From Streptomyces sannanensis (lineage in GTDB: Bacteria > Actinomycetota > Actinomycetes > Streptomycetales > Streptomycetaceae), in contig NZ_BAAAYL010000001.1 of the NCBI RefSeq assembly GCF_039536205.1, forward strand, positions 5,146,001 to 5,210,000: a stretch of 64,000 bases of DNA, given 5' to 3'. A model generated the notes under the pieces. That model did no database searches. It was not told the DNA's origin and saw only the letters and a list, made by a program, of their open reading frames with translations. How positions within the stretch are numbered: position 1 is the first letter of the stretch; each line of letters opens with the position of its first letter. This document shows, one piece after another, positions 53,983 to 63,123 of the stretch. Made by a program: the position numbers and the translations under genes.

Positions 53983-55812
53983 GTGACGAAAGCCGAACCA
54001 CCCGCTGCCCCCGACCTCGAGGAGACCCCCGCACTGTTCGCCCCACCCGAGCTGAACCGCGAAGCCTGGGACCGGGCCGCCCGGCGCCTGCTCGCCAAGG
54101 CGCTCGGCGCCTTCGCCTACGAAGAGATCATCCAGCCGGTCCCGCGGTCCGGCGACGGCGACGACCTCCACACCCTCCGGCTCGACGACGGATCCACCCT
54201 CGCCTTCACCGCCCGCCGCGGAGCATACGGCCACTGGGGGGTCGACCCGGACTCCATCGAGCACGAGGCACGGCCCTTCGGCGACCCGCTCCGCTTCCTG
54301 ATGCTCGCTCGCCGGCTGCTCGGCCTCGACGGAACGACCCTCGGCCATCTCGTGCGCGAACTCACCACCACACTCGCTGCCGACACCCGGCTCGACACCA
54401 CCGCGCTCCCGGTCTCCCACCTCGCGGACCTCGACTACGCCGACATCGAAGGCCACCAGACCGGACACCCCTGGCTCGTCCTCAACAAGGGACGGCTCGG
54501 CTTCTCCCCCACCGACGCAGCCCGCTGGACCCCCGAGGCCCGCAGGCCCACTGCCCTCCCCTGGATCGCGGTCAGCACGGAACTCGCCGCCTACCGCGGA
54601 ATCCCCGGTCTCGACACCCCCGGCCGGCTCTACGCCCGCGAACTCGACGAACCGGTACGTGCCGCCTTCGTCGCGCGGCTGCGCGAGCGCGGCCTGGACC
54701 CGGACAGTTACCTCTACCTGCCCGTGCACCCCTGGCAGTGGGGCGAGATCGTGCTGCCGCTGTTCGCCCCCGCCGTTGCCCACGACCTCATCGTGCCACT
54801 GCACACCGACGGCGACCTACGGCTGCCGCAGCAGTCCATCCGCACTTTCGTCAACACCAGCCGCCCGGACCGGCACACCGTCAAAATGCCGCTGTCCATC
54901 CTGAACACACTTGTGTGGCGCGGACTGCCGACCGAACGCACCCTCGCCGCACCCGCCGTCACCTCCTGGGTCCTCGGACTGCGCGACGCCGACCCCTTCC
55001 TGCGCGAGGAATGCGGCGTCATCCTCCTCGGCGAGGTCGCCTCGGTCACCGTCGAGCACCCCCTCTACGACCATCTGCCCGAAGTGCCCTACCAGTACAA
55101 GGAACTGCTCGGCGTGATCTGGCGGGAGCCGCTCCAGCCCCTGCTCGCCCCCGGTGAACGTGCCCGTACGCTCGCCTCCCTGCTGCACACCGATCCACAG
55201 GGGCGCGCCTTCACCGCCGAACTCGTCGAACGGTCCGGACTCGACCCCACCGTCTGGCTCCGCCGGCTCTTCGCCGCGCTGCTGCCACCGCTGCTGCGCT
55301 TCCTCTACCGCTACGGAACGGTCTTCTCCCCGCACGGCGAGAACGCCATCGTCGTCTTCGACGAACGGGACGTTCCGGTCCGCCTGGCGATCAAGGACTT
55401 CGTGGACGACGTCAACATCAGCGCCGAGTCACTGCCCGAACACGACTCCATGCCGGACGACGTACGCGCCGTACTGCTCACCGAGCCGCCCGCATTCCTC
55501 ACCCAGTTCATCCACGCAGGGCTCTTCGTCGGCGTGTTCCGCTTCCTCGCCCCACTGTGCGAAGGACAACTCGGCGTACCCGAAGCGGAATTCTGGTCGC
55601 TCGTACGCGCCGAGATCCTGCGCCACCAGGCTCGCTTCCCCGAGCTCAAGGACCGCTACGAGACCTACGACCTGCTCACCCCGCGCATCGAGCGGCTCTG
55701 CCTCAACCGCAACCGGCTGCACCTCGACGGCTACCGAGACCGCTCCGAGCGCCCGCACGCCGCGGTCCACGGCACCGTGCCCAACCCGCTGCACCGTCTT
55801 TCCCGTCCCTGA
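53983..55812 (+). CDS. Second IucA/IucC-family NIS siderophore synthetase
   Basis: 609 aa from GTG 53983 (GAGGAG 6 nt upstream; a TTG at 53980 is also in frame). Motifs: YLPVHPWQWGEIVLPL, TFVNTSRPDRHTVKMPLSILNTLVWRGLP, HGENAIVVFDERDVPVRLAIKDFVDD. The last motif is typical of synthetases that finish an NIS siderophore. Unlike the first synthetase it has no insertion. Two synthetases, one acyltransferase and one aminotransferase point to a two-step assembly of a carboxylate backbone with diamine arms. No exporter, receptor or esterase is encoded nearby. Confidence 0.92.
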   Translation: MTKAEPPAAPDLEETPALFAPPELNREAWDRAARRLLAKALGAFAYEEIIQPVPRSGDGDDLHTLRLDDGSTLAFTARRGAYGHWGVDPDSIEHEARPFGDPLRFLMLARRLLGLDGTTLGHLVRELTTTLAADTRLDTTALPVSHLADLDYADIEGHQTGHPWLVLNKGRLGFSPTDAARWTPEARRPTALPWIAVSTELAAYRGIPGLDTPGRLYARELDEPVRAAFVARLRERGLDPDSYLYLPVHPWQWGEIVLPLFAPAVAHDLIVPLHTDGDLRLPQQSIRTFVNTSRPDRHTVKMPLSILNTLVWRGLPTERTLAAPAVTSWVLGLRDADPFLREECGVILLGEVASVTVEHPLYDHLPEVPYQYKELLGVIWREPLQPLLAPGERARTLASLLHTDPQGRAFTAELVERSGLDPTVWLRRLFAALLPPLLRFLYRYGTVFSPHGENAIVVFDERDVPVRLAIKDFVDDVNISAESLPEHDSMPDDVRAVLLTEPPAFLTQFIHAGLFVGVFRFLAPLCEGQLGVPEAEFWSLVRAEILRHQARFPELKDRYETYDLLTPRIERLCLNRNRLHLDGYRDRSERPHAAVHGTVPNPLHRLSRP

Positions 55813-55850
55813 CCACTGATGTCAGTGGTGACCCGTAGGGTGGAACGGCT

Positions 55851-57845
55851 ATGACGAAGCCCTCCCTCCCCGAGCTCCTCCACGCCGCCGTCTCCGCCGT
55901 CGGCGGTGTGGAACGGCCAGGCCAGGTCACGATGGCCGAATCCGTTGCCGAGGCCATCGGCGACGGCTCCCATCTGCTGATCCAGGCCGGCACCGGCACC
56001 GGAAAGTCCCTCGGCTACCTGGTCCCCGCCCTCGCGCACGGGGAGCGCGTGGTGGTGGCCACGGCGACCCTGGCCCTGCAGCGTCAGCTCGTCGAGCGCG
56101 ACCTGCCCCGCACGGTCGAGGCGCTGCACCCGCTGCTGCGCCGCCGCCCCGAGTTCGCCATGCTCAAGGGCCGCTCGAACTATCTCTGCCTTCACCGGCT
56201 CCACGAAGGCGTTCCGCAGGACGACGAGGACGGCCTCTTCGACCCCTTCGAGGCCGCCGCGCCCACCAGCAAGCTCGGCCAGGACCTGCTGCGCATGCGC
56301 GACTGGGCCGACGAGACCGAGACCGGCGACCGCGACGACCTCACGCCCGGAGTCTCCGACCGCGCCTGGGCCCAGGTCTCCGTCTCCTCCCGCGAATGCC
56401 TGGGCGCCTCGAAATGCGCGTACGGCGCGGAGTGCTTCGCCGAGATGGCCCGCGAGCGCGCCAAGCTCTCCGAGGTCGTCGTCACCAACCACGCGCTCCT
56501 CGCCATCGACGCCATCGAGGGCGCACCGGTGCTGCCGCAGCACGAGGTGCTGATCGTCGACGAGGCCCATGAGCTGGTCTCCCGGGTCACCGGCGTCGCC
56601 ACCGGCGAGCTCACCCCCGGCCAGGTCAACCGCGCCGTGCGTCGCGCCGCCAAGCTCGTCGACGAGAAGGCCGCCGACGCCCTGCAGACCGCCGCCGAGG
56701 GCTTCGAGCGGCTGATGGAGCTGGCCCTGCCCGGCCGCCTCGAGGAGATCCCCGAGGACCTCGGCTACGCCCTGATGGCGCTGCGCGACGCGGCCCGTAC
56801 GGTCATCTCGGCCCTAGGCAACACCCGTGACAAGACCGTTCAGGAGGAGGACGCCGTGCGCAAGCAGGCCCTCGGCTCGGTCGAGACCGTCCATGACGTC
56901 GCCGAGCGGATCTGCCAGGGCTCCGAGTACGACGTGGTCTGGTACGAGCGGCACGATCCCCGCGGCGGAGCCGCATATCGACACAGTGGTGCCTCGCTGC
57001 GTGTCGCCCCGCTCTCCGTCTCCGGGCTGCTGCGCGAGAAGCTCTTCGAGGACCGTTCGGTCGTGCTGACCTCCGCCACCCTCAAGCTGGGCGGCGACTT
57101 CAACGGCGTCGGTGCCTCGCTCGGCCTCGCCCCCGAGGGCACGGCGACCGAGGATCAGCCGGTGTGGAAGGGCATCGACGTCGGCTCGCCCTTCGACTAC
57201 CCCAAGCAGGGCATCCTGTACGTCGCCAGGCATCTGGCCACGCCCGGCCGCGAGGGCTCCCGGGGGGACATGCTGGATGAGCTTGCCGAGCTGGTGGAGG
57301 CGGCCGGCGGTCGCACGCTCGGCCTCTTCTCCTCGATGCGGGCCGCCCAGGCGGCGGCCGAGGAGCTGCGCGGCAGACTTGACAAGCCGATCCTGCTCCA
57401 GGGTGAGGAGACCCTGGGCGAGCTCATCAAGAACTTCGCCGCCGATCCGGAGACCTGCCTCTTCGGCACGCTCTCGCTCTGGCAGGGCGTGGACGTCCCC
57501 GGGCCGAGCTGTCAGCTGGTCGTCATGGACCGGATTCCGTTCCCGCGCCCCGACGACCCGTTGATGAGCGCCCGCCAGAAGGCGGTGGAGGAGGCCGGAG
57601 GCAATGGCTTCATGGCCGTCGCGGCCACGCACGCGGCCCTGCTGATGGCGCAGGGGGCGGGCCGGCTCGTACGGGCGACGGGGGACCGTGGTGTGGTCGC
57701 GATTCTCGATCCGCGGATCGCCACGGCGCGCTACGGCAGCTTTCTGCGGGCGTCACTGCCGGACTTCTGGTACACGACGGACCGTAACCAGGTCCGCAAA
57801 TCGCTCGCGGCGATCGACGCGGCGGCGAAGGCAGAGGGTAAGTGA
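55851..57845 (+). CDS. dinG: DinG/XPD-family iron-sulfur helicase
   Basis: 664 aa. Walker A IQAGTGTGKSLGYL (about 44-52), Walker B/DEAH LIVDEAHELV (about 235), and four Cys for a 4Fe-4S cluster (SNYLCLHRL about 113, then SSRECLGASKCAYGAECF about 180-200). C-terminal helicase motifs: LTSATLKLGG, FGTLSLWQGVDVPG, QGAGRLVRATGDRGVVAILDPR (motif VI). DinG helicases unwind 5'-3' and clear R-loops and blocked forks. Located 214 nt from the convergent lexA stop region; no SOS box is seen directly before its ATG, which follows the siderophore operon by only 38 bp. Confidence 0.92.
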   Translation: MTKPSLPELLHAAVSAVGGVERPGQVTMAESVAEAIGDGSHLLIQAGTGTGKSLGYLVPALAHGERVVVATATLALQRQLVERDLPRTVEALHPLLRRRPEFAMLKGRSNYLCLHRLHEGVPQDDEDGLFDPFEAAAPTSKLGQDLLRMRDWADETETGDRDDLTPGVSDRAWAQVSVSSRECLGASKCAYGAECFAEMARERAKLSEVVVTNHALLAIDAIEGAPVLPQHEVLIVDEAHELVSRVTGVATGELTPGQVNRAVRRAAKLVDEKAADALQTAAEGFERLMELALPGRLEEIPEDLGYALMALRDAARTVISALGNTRDKTVQEEDAVRKQALGSVETVHDVAERICQGSEYDVVWYERHDPRGGAAYRHSGASLRVAPLSVSGLLREKLFEDRSVVLTSATLKLGGDFNGVGASLGLAPEGTATEDQPVWKGIDVGSPFDYPKQGILYVARHLATPGREGSRGDMLDELAELVEAAGGRTLGLFSSMRAAQAAAEELRGRLDKPILLQGEETLGELIKNFAADPETCLFGTLSLWQGVDVPGPSCQLVVMDRIPFPRPDDPLMSARQKAVEEAGGNGFMAVAATHAALLMAQGAGRLVRATGDRGVVAILDPRIATARYGSFLRASLPDFWYTTDRNQVRKSLAAIDAAAKAEGK

Positions 57846-57884
57846 AGGCAGAGGGCACGTAGAGGGGCTGTGGGGAGTTGTACC

Positions 57885-57960
57885 TCCCCCAGCCTTCGTC
57901 CGGGGTACCGCCGGGCGAGCGTAGTGACGGGGGCACCCCCAGGCCCGAAGGGCTGTGGGG
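57885..57960. repeat. Palindromic intergenic repeat after dinG
   Basis: ctcccccagccttcgtcc ... cccgaagggctgtgggggcg pair as long arms around a gggggcaccccc palindrome. Resembles the other small G+C-rich repeats but shares only the gggggcacccc core with class 1. The rest of the 262-bp dinG-lexA gap has no gene. Confidence 0.55.
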
Positions 57961-58054
57961 GCGGGTGGGCACAACCCGGCACACCGGCCCGCACCCGACG
58001 GGTCTCGGTGATGGGCACTGCAAGGCATCAGCGGCGCTGCCGCGGGCACAGCAG

Positions 58055-58087
58055 GGCCCCGGGACCGGCGCAGTGGGTCCCGGGGCC
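58055..58087. terminator. Terminator between convergent dinG and lexA
   Basis: ggccccgggacc and ggtcccggggcc form a perfect 12-bp stem with a 9-nt loop, 20 bp from the lexA stop codon. Confidence 0.88.
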
Positions 58088-58107
58088 GTTCAGGGGCGGC
58101 GAGGGTT

Positions 58108-58893
58108 TCACACCCGCCGCAGCACCGCCACCACCTTGCCGAGGATGGTGGCTTCGTCACCGGGGATCGGCTGGTACGCGGAGTTGTGCGGCAGCAGCCA
58201 CACATGGCCGTCCTCGCGCTTGAAGCGCTTGACCGTGGCCTCGCCGTCCAGCATCGCGGCGACGATGTCGCCGTTCTCCGCGACCGGCTGGCGGCGGACC
58301 GTCACCCAGTCCCCGTCGCAGATGGCCGCCTCGATCATCGAGTCGCCGACGACCTTGAGTACGAAGAGTTCGCCGTCTCCGACGAGCTGGCGGGGGAGCG
58401 GGAACACGTCCTCGACCGACTCCTCCGCGAGGATGGGGCCGCCGGCCGCGATCCGGCCGACGAGCGGGACGTACGACGCGGCGGGCTTGCCGGTGGTGTC
58501 GGTGGGCTGTGTGCTGGGCTGGTCGGAGCCGCGCACCTCGTACGCCCGGGGGCGGTGCGGGTCGCGGCGCAGGAAGCCCTTGCGCTCCAGCGCCATCAGC
58601 TGGTGGGCGACGGACGACGTGCTGGAGAGGCCCACCGCCTGGCCGATCTCCCGCATGGACGGTGGGTAACCCCGGCGCTGCACGGAGTCCCGGATGACTT
58701 CGATGACCCGCCGCTGGCGGTCCGTGAGGCCGGAGCTGTCAGCGCGGATCCCGGGAGGTCGGCCGGGCAGGGAGCGCGTGGGCTTGGGCCCCTCCGGATT
58801 CGTGATCGCGTCATTCATGGCATGCACCGGCTCGAGTCGGTTCTGGGAGCGGTCCTGGGCAGTGATGGTGGCACTGTCTGCGGTGGTGGTCAC
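58108..58893 (-). CDS. lexA: SOS repressor LexA
   Basis: 261 aa. N-terminal winged helix (about 50-115; [44 protein letters not shown]), cleavage site in GRIAAGGP (Ala-Gly), Ser of the protease dyad in [12 protein letters not shown], Lys in [11 protein letters not shown]. RecA filaments trigger self-cleavage and derepression. GTG 58893 follows AGAGGGG; an ATG at 58965 in frame would extend across the SOS box and is not credible. A perfect LexA box lies 64 bp upstream, so it is autoregulated. Confidence 0.97.
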   Translation of the reverse strand: MTTTADSATITAQDRSQNRLEPVHAMNDAITNPEGPKPTRSLPGRPPGIRADSSGLTDRQRRVIEVIRDSVQRRGYPPSMREIGQAVGLSSTSSVAHQLMALERKGFLRRDPHRPRAYEVRGSDQPSTQPTDTTGKPAASYVPLVGRIAAGGPILAEESVEDVFPLPRQLVGDGELFVLKVVGDSMIEAAICDGDWVTVRRQPVAENGDIVAAMLDGEATVKRFKREDGHVWLLPHNSAYQPIPGDEATILGKVVAVLRRV

Positions 58894-58956
58894 GGCGGCC
58901 CCTCTCGAAATGTTCTCCCTAGCTGGACAACGGTAGTTGCTTTCGAAAGGTTGCGC

Positions 58957-58970
58957 CAAACACACGTTCG
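58957..58970. promoter_or_regulatory. LexA (SOS) box, autoregulatory
   Basis: caaacacacgttcg reads CGAACGTGTGTTTG on the lexA strand, matching the actinobacterial consensus CGAACRNRYGTTYG. It is 64 bp from the lexA GTG and about 400 bp from the divergent nrdR gene. Confidence 0.92.
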
Positions 58971-59120
58971 AGTGAAAAATCGCGGAAAGTCCGCCGTGGA
59001 TGTCTTTTCAGGTGTATGAGCGGCCCTTGATGTGATGCGGCCGAAACGCAATTCGGTGCATTACGGTACCCCGTGAAGCGCGCGTTCGCGCCTTCAGTGT
59101 GTCATCCGGCGGCCCCGAAT

Positions 59121-59174
59121 CCCGGCAGCGACGGCATTTCCCGTACCCTCGTGGCCGGCCCTCCGCTGCCGGGG
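59121..59174. promoter_or_regulatory. 10-bp inverted repeat in the lexA-nrdR region
   Basis: cccggcagcg (59121-59130) and cgctgccggg (59165-59174) are perfect inverted copies 34 bp apart, upstream of the NrdR boxes. Could be a cruciform, a regulator site pair or an RNA stem if transcribed. The rest of the 473-bp lexA-nrdR gap shows no gene. Confidence 0.35.
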
Positions 59175-59211
59175 GCGCGTGACACGCGCAGGGGTCCCGA
59201 GGGCGGCGAAA

Positions 59212-59259
59212 CACCAGATCTAGTGGTTGGATTGGCCGCGCAACCCACAAGTTGTGGTG
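59212..59259 (+). promoter_or_regulatory. Tandem NrdR boxes
   Basis: Box 1 acaccagatctagtgg (59212-59227) fits the NrdR consensus acaCwATATwGtgt in its CA(C)..(G)TG ends; box 2 is the palindrome ccacaa-g-ttgtgg (59246-59258). Their centres are about 31-32 bp apart, three helical turns, as expected for NrdR binding. They precede nrdRJ, implying autoregulation and ribonucleotide-reductase control. Confidence 0.85.
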
Positions 59260-59366
59260 GCGGTCCGGGAGGGCCTCCGGGATCGCCTATGCTTGTGGCT
59301 GCTTCGCGGGCCCTCTCCGGGGCCCACCGAGGCTATTTCGTCGTGCTTGTAAGGAGGGATGGAACC

Positions 59367-59888
59367 ATGCACTGCCCCTTCTGCAGGCACCCCGACAGCC
59401 GCGTGGTCGACAGTCGCACCACCGACGACGGCACCTCGATCCGCAGGCGCCGCCAGTGCCCCGACTGCTCCCGCCGTTTCACCACGGTGGAGACCTGCTC
59501 GCTGATGGTGGTCAAGCGCAGTGGCGTGACCGAGCCCTTCAGCCGCACCAAGGTCATCAACGGTGTGCGCAAGGCGTGCCAGGGCCGGCCCGTCACCGAG
59601 GACGCCCTCGCCCAGCTCGGCCAGCGCGTCGAGGAAGCGGTGCGCGCCACCGGAAGCGCCGAGCTGACCACGCACGACGTGGGCTTGGCCATACTCGGCC
59701 CCCTGCGGGAGCTCGACCTCGTCGCATACCTGCGCTTCGCGTCCGTGTACCGGGCGTTCGACACACTCGAAGACTTCGAGGCCGCCATCGCGGAACTCCG
59801 CGAGCGGCGGCCCTCCGCGGAAACACCCGGCGGCAGCACGCCCGGAGCGACCCCCGAGGTCCCCGTGCCCGCCACCGCCGCCGACTGA
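59367..59888 (+). CDS. nrdR: Transcriptional repressor NrdR
   Basis: 173 aa. Zinc ribbon [19 protein letters not shown] ... [12 protein letters not shown] (four Cys) followed by an ATP-cone (about 48-138; [23 protein letters not shown]). It senses (d)ATP and represses nrd genes. A Pro/Thr-rich tail ends the protein. ATG 59367 follows AAGGAGG by 9 nt. Two NrdR boxes lie upstream. nrdJ follows 150 bp downstream in the same direction. Confidence 0.97.
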   Translation: MHCPFCRHPDSRVVDSRTTDDGTSIRRRRQCPDCSRRFTTVETCSLMVVKRSGVTEPFSRTKVINGVRKACQGRPVTEDALAQLGQRVEEAVRATGSAELTTHDVGLAILGPLRELDLVAYLRFASVYRAFDTLEDFEAAIAELRERRPSAETPGGSTPGATPEVPVPATAAD

Positions 59889-60038
59889 CAGTCGGCCCCT
59901 CTCGGGGACCGGTCGGCCGACGGCGGACACAGACCTGCCGTGAGCGCTGTGTGTGGCGCCCGCGGTAACAGACAGAACACCGTGCCATGGGAAGAACTGG
60001 GCACTTGAGGGCGTTTTTGCCCGTATATGGGAGGCGGC

Positions 60039-62924
60039 ATGACAGAGACGACGAGCGGCCCGGCACGAGGCTCCCGCTCCAAGGGATCCAAGGCCGCAGC
60101 GGCCCGGCAGGGTTTGCAGATCGAGCGCATCCACACCACCCCCGGCGTGCACCCGTACGACGAGGTGGTCTGGGAGCGCCGTGACGTCGTCATGACCAAC
60201 TGGCGCGACGGCTCGGTCAATTTCGAGCAGCGCGGCGTTGAGTTCCCCGAGTTCTGGTCGGTGAACGCGGTCAACATCGTCACCAGCAAGTACTTCCGCG
60301 GCGCCGTCGGCACCCCCCAGCGCGAGACCGGTCTCAAGCAGCTGATCGACCGCATCGTGAAGACCTACCGCAAGGCCGGCGAGGACCACGGCTACTTCGC
60401 CTCCCCCGCCGACGCCGAGATCTTCGAGCACGAGCTGGCCTACGCCCTCCTCCACCAGATCTTCAGCTTCAACTCCCCGGTCTGGTTCAACGTCGGCACG
60501 CCCCAGCCCCAGCAGGTCTCCGCCTGCTTCATCCTGTCCGTCGACGACTCCATGGAGTCGATCCTCGACTGGTACAAGGAAGAGGGCATGATCTTCAAGG
60601 GCGGCTCCGGCGCCGGCCTGAACCTCTCCCGCATCCGCTCCTCCAAGGAGCTCCTCTCCTCCGGCGGCAACGCCTCCGGCCCGGTCTCCTTCATGCGAGG
60701 CGCCGACGCCTCCGCGGGAACGATCAAGTCGGGCGGCGCCACCCGCCGCGCCGCCAAGATGGTCATCCTCGACGTCGACCACCCCGACATCGAGGACTTC
60801 ATCGAGACCAAGGTCAAGGAGGAGGAGAAGATCCGCGCCCTCCGTGACGCGGGCTTCGACATGGACCTCGGCGGCGAAGACATCACGTCCGTCCAGTACC
60901 AGAACGCCAACAACAGCGTCCGCGTGAACGACGAGTTCATGAAGGCGGTCGAGTCCGGCTCCACGTTCGGCCTGCGCGCCCGTATGACCGGCGAGGTCAT
61001 CGAGGAGGTCGACGCCAAGGCGCTCTTCCGCAAGATGGCCGAGGCCGCCTGGGCCTGCGCCGACCCGGGCATCCAGTACGACGACACCATCAACCACTGG
61101 CACACCTGCCCCGAGTCCGGCCGCATCAACGGCTCGAACCCGTGCAGCGAGTACATGCACCTGGACAACACGTCCTGCAACCTCGCCTCGCTGAACCTGA
61201 TGAAGTTCCTCAAGGACGACGGCAAGGGCAACCAGTCCTTCGACGTCGAGCGCTTCGCCAAGGTCGTCGAGCTCGTCATCACCGCGATGGACATCTCCAT
61301 CTGCTTCGCCGACTTCCCGACCCAGAAGATCGGCGAGAACACCCGCGCCTTCCGTCAGCTCGGCATCGGCTACGCCAACCTCGGCGCCCTGCTGATGGCC
61401 ACCGGCCACGCCTACGACTCCGACGGCGGCCGCGCCCTCGCCGGTGCCATCACCTCCCTGATGACCGGTATGTCGTACAAGCGCTCCGCCGAGCTCGCCG
61501 CGGTCGTCGGCCCGTACGACGGCTACGCCCGCAACGCCGAGCCGCACCTGCGCGTCATGAAGCAGCACGCCGACGCCAACACCAGGGCCGTCCGCATGGA
61601 CGACCTGGACACCGCGGTCTGGGCCGCCGCCACAGAGGCCTGGCAGGACGTGATCCGCCTCGGCGAGAAGAACGGCTTCCGCAACTCCCAGGCCTCCGTC
61701 ATCGCCCCGACCGGCACCATCGGTCTCGCGATGTCCTGCGACACCACCGGCCTCGAGCCCGATCTCGCCCTGGTCAAGTTCAAGAAGCTGGTCGGCGGCG
61801 GCTCGATGCAGATCGTCAACGGCACCGTCCCGCAGGCCCTGCGCCGCCTCGGCTACCTCGAGGAGCAGATCGAGGCGATCGTCGCCCACATCGCCGAGCA
61901 CGGCAATGTGATCGACGCCCCCGGCCTGAAGCACGAGCACTACGAGGTGTTCGACTGCGCCATGGGCGAGCGCTCCATCTCCCCGATGGGCCACGTCCGC
62001 ATGATGGCGGCCATCCAGCCGTGGATCTCCGGCGCGCTGTCGAAGACCGTGAACATGCCGGAGTCCGCCACCGTCGAAGAGGTCGAGGAGATCTACTTCG
62101 AGGCGTGGAAGATGGGCGTAAAGGCATTGGCCATTTACCGCGAAGGCTCGAAGGTCGGCCAGCCCCTCTCCGCGAAGAAGAAGGAAGAGGCGAAGGCCGA
62201 GAAGGCCGTCGAGCCGACCAAGGTCGAGAAGGTCGTCGAGTACCGCCCGGTCCGCAAGCGCCTCCCGAAGGGCCGTCCCGGCATCACCACCTCCTTCACG
62301 GTCGGCGGCGCCGAGGGCTACATGACCGCCAACTCCTACCCGGACGACGGTCTGGGTGAGGTCTTCCTGAAGATGTCCAAGCAGGGCTCGACCCTCGCGG
62401 GCATGATGGACGCCTTCTCCATCGCCGTCTCAGTCGGTCTGCAGTACGGCGTCCCGCTGGAGACGTACGTCTCGAAGTTCACCAACATGCGCTTCGAGCC
62501 GGCCGGCATGACGGACGACCCGGACGTGCGGATGGCACAGTCGATCGTCGACTACATCTTCCGCCGCGTGGCGCTGGACTTCCTTCCCTTCGAGACCCGC
62601 TCGGCGCTCGGCATCCACTCCGCCGAGGAGCGCCAGCGCCACCTGGAGACCGGCTCGTACGAGCTGATCGAGGACGAGGTCGACGTCGAGGGCCTGGCCC
62701 AGTCCGCCCCGATCCAGACGGAGAGCCCGAAGGCCGTCGCCGCGAAGGCTCCGGAGGCCGCGAACCCCGCGCCGAAGGAGGCCCACACCTCGGCGGAGCT
62801 CGTCGAGATGCAGCTCGGCATCAGCGCTGACGCGCCGCTGTGCTTCTCCTGTGGCACGAAGATGCAGCGCGCGGGCAGCTGCTACATCTGCGAGGGCTGC
62901 GGCTCGACCAGCGGCTGCAGCTGA
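60039..62924 (+). CDS. nrdJ: Class II (adenosylcobalamin-dependent) ribonucleotide reductase
   Basis: 961 aa. Reduces ribonucleotides to deoxyribonucleotides using coenzyme B12. Substrate-site residues in FNSPVWFNVG, GGSGAGLNLSRIRS, NPCSEYMHLDNTSCNLASLN (catalytic Cys/Glu) and SQASVIAPTGTIG; C-terminal Cys-rich tail CFSCGTKMQRAGSCYICEGC acts as a redox relay and probable zinc site. An Ala/Lys/Glu-rich insert sits at about 705-725. The ATG at 60039 follows GGGAGG; an upstream in-frame ATG (60027) overlaps that site. Streptomyces also have an oxygen-dependent class I enzyme elsewhere. Confidence 0.97.
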   Translation: MTETTSGPARGSRSKGSKAAAARQGLQIERIHTTPGVHPYDEVVWERRDVVMTNWRDGSVNFEQRGVEFPEFWSVNAVNIVTSKYFRGAVGTPQRETGLKQLIDRIVKTYRKAGEDHGYFASPADAEIFEHELAYALLHQIFSFNSPVWFNVGTPQPQQVSACFILSVDDSMESILDWYKEEGMIFKGGSGAGLNLSRIRSSKELLSSGGNASGPVSFMRGADASAGTIKSGGATRRAAKMVILDVDHPDIEDFIETKVKEEEKIRALRDAGFDMDLGGEDITSVQYQNANNSVRVNDEFMKAVESGSTFGLRARMTGEVIEEVDAKALFRKMAEAAWACADPGIQYDDTINHWHTCPESGRINGSNPCSEYMHLDNTSCNLASLNLMKFLKDDGKGNQSFDVERFAKVVELVITAMDISICFADFPTQKIGENTRAFRQLGIGYANLGALLMATGHAYDSDGGRALAGAITSLMTGMSYKRSAELAAVVGPYDGYARNAEPHLRVMKQHADANTRAVRMDDLDTAVWAAATEAWQDVIRLGEKNGFRNSQASVIAPTGTIGLAMSCDTTGLEPDLALVKFKKLVGGGSMQIVNGTVPQALRRLGYLEEQIEAIVAHIAEHGNVIDAPGLKHEHYEVFDCAMGERSISPMGHVRMMAAIQPWISGALSKTVNMPESATVEEVEEIYFEAWKMGVKALAIYREGSKVGQPLSAKKKEEAKAEKAVEPTKVEKVVEYRPVRKRLPKGRPGITTSFTVGGAEGYMTANSYPDDGLGEVFLKMSKQGSTLAGMMDAFSIAVSVGLQYGVPLETYVSKFTNMRFEPAGMTDDPDVRMAQSIVDYIFRRVALDFLPFETRSALGIHSAEERQRHLETGSYELIEDEVDVEGLAQSAPIQTESPKAVAAKAPEAANPAPKEAHTSAELVEMQLGISADAPLCFSCGTKMQRAGSCYICEGCGSTSGCS

Positions 62925-62951
62925 TCTTCACTCTGAGCGGTGAACTCTGAG

Positions 62952-62990
62952 GCGGGATGTGGACTTTCGGGTCCGCATCCCGCTTCTTTT
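62952..62990 (+). terminator. Terminator of nrdRJ
   Basis: gcgggatgtggac and gtccgcatcccgc form a 13-bp stem (one G-U) with a 6-nt loop, followed by ttctttt: a textbook intrinsic terminator, 27 nt after the nrdJ stop. Between it and the TerD gene (63123) nothing is recognised. Confidence 0.95.
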
Positions 62991-63123
62991 GCCAGTGGAC
63001 CCTGCTGGGCTATTGGCATGAGGTGTGTCGGTTGTGCCGTCGCCATGGACGCGGCCGGCGGCCCCTTCCGGATCCCTGGACCGCGGTGCACGGGACGGAG
63101 CGGGATGTCTTCGGTGACGCGGC

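Noticed and set aside
59889..60038. Possible B12 riboswitch before the cobalamin-dependent nrdJ
   Set aside because: The 150-bp gap shows no B12-box-like GCCACTG element and is too short for a full cobalamin riboswitch; in Streptomyces the riboswitch is on the class I nrdAB genes.
62991..63123. Small plus-strand ORFs between nrdJ terminator and the TerD gene
   Set aside because: They have poor codon bias, no Shine-Dalgarno, and lie behind a strong terminator and antisense to TerD.
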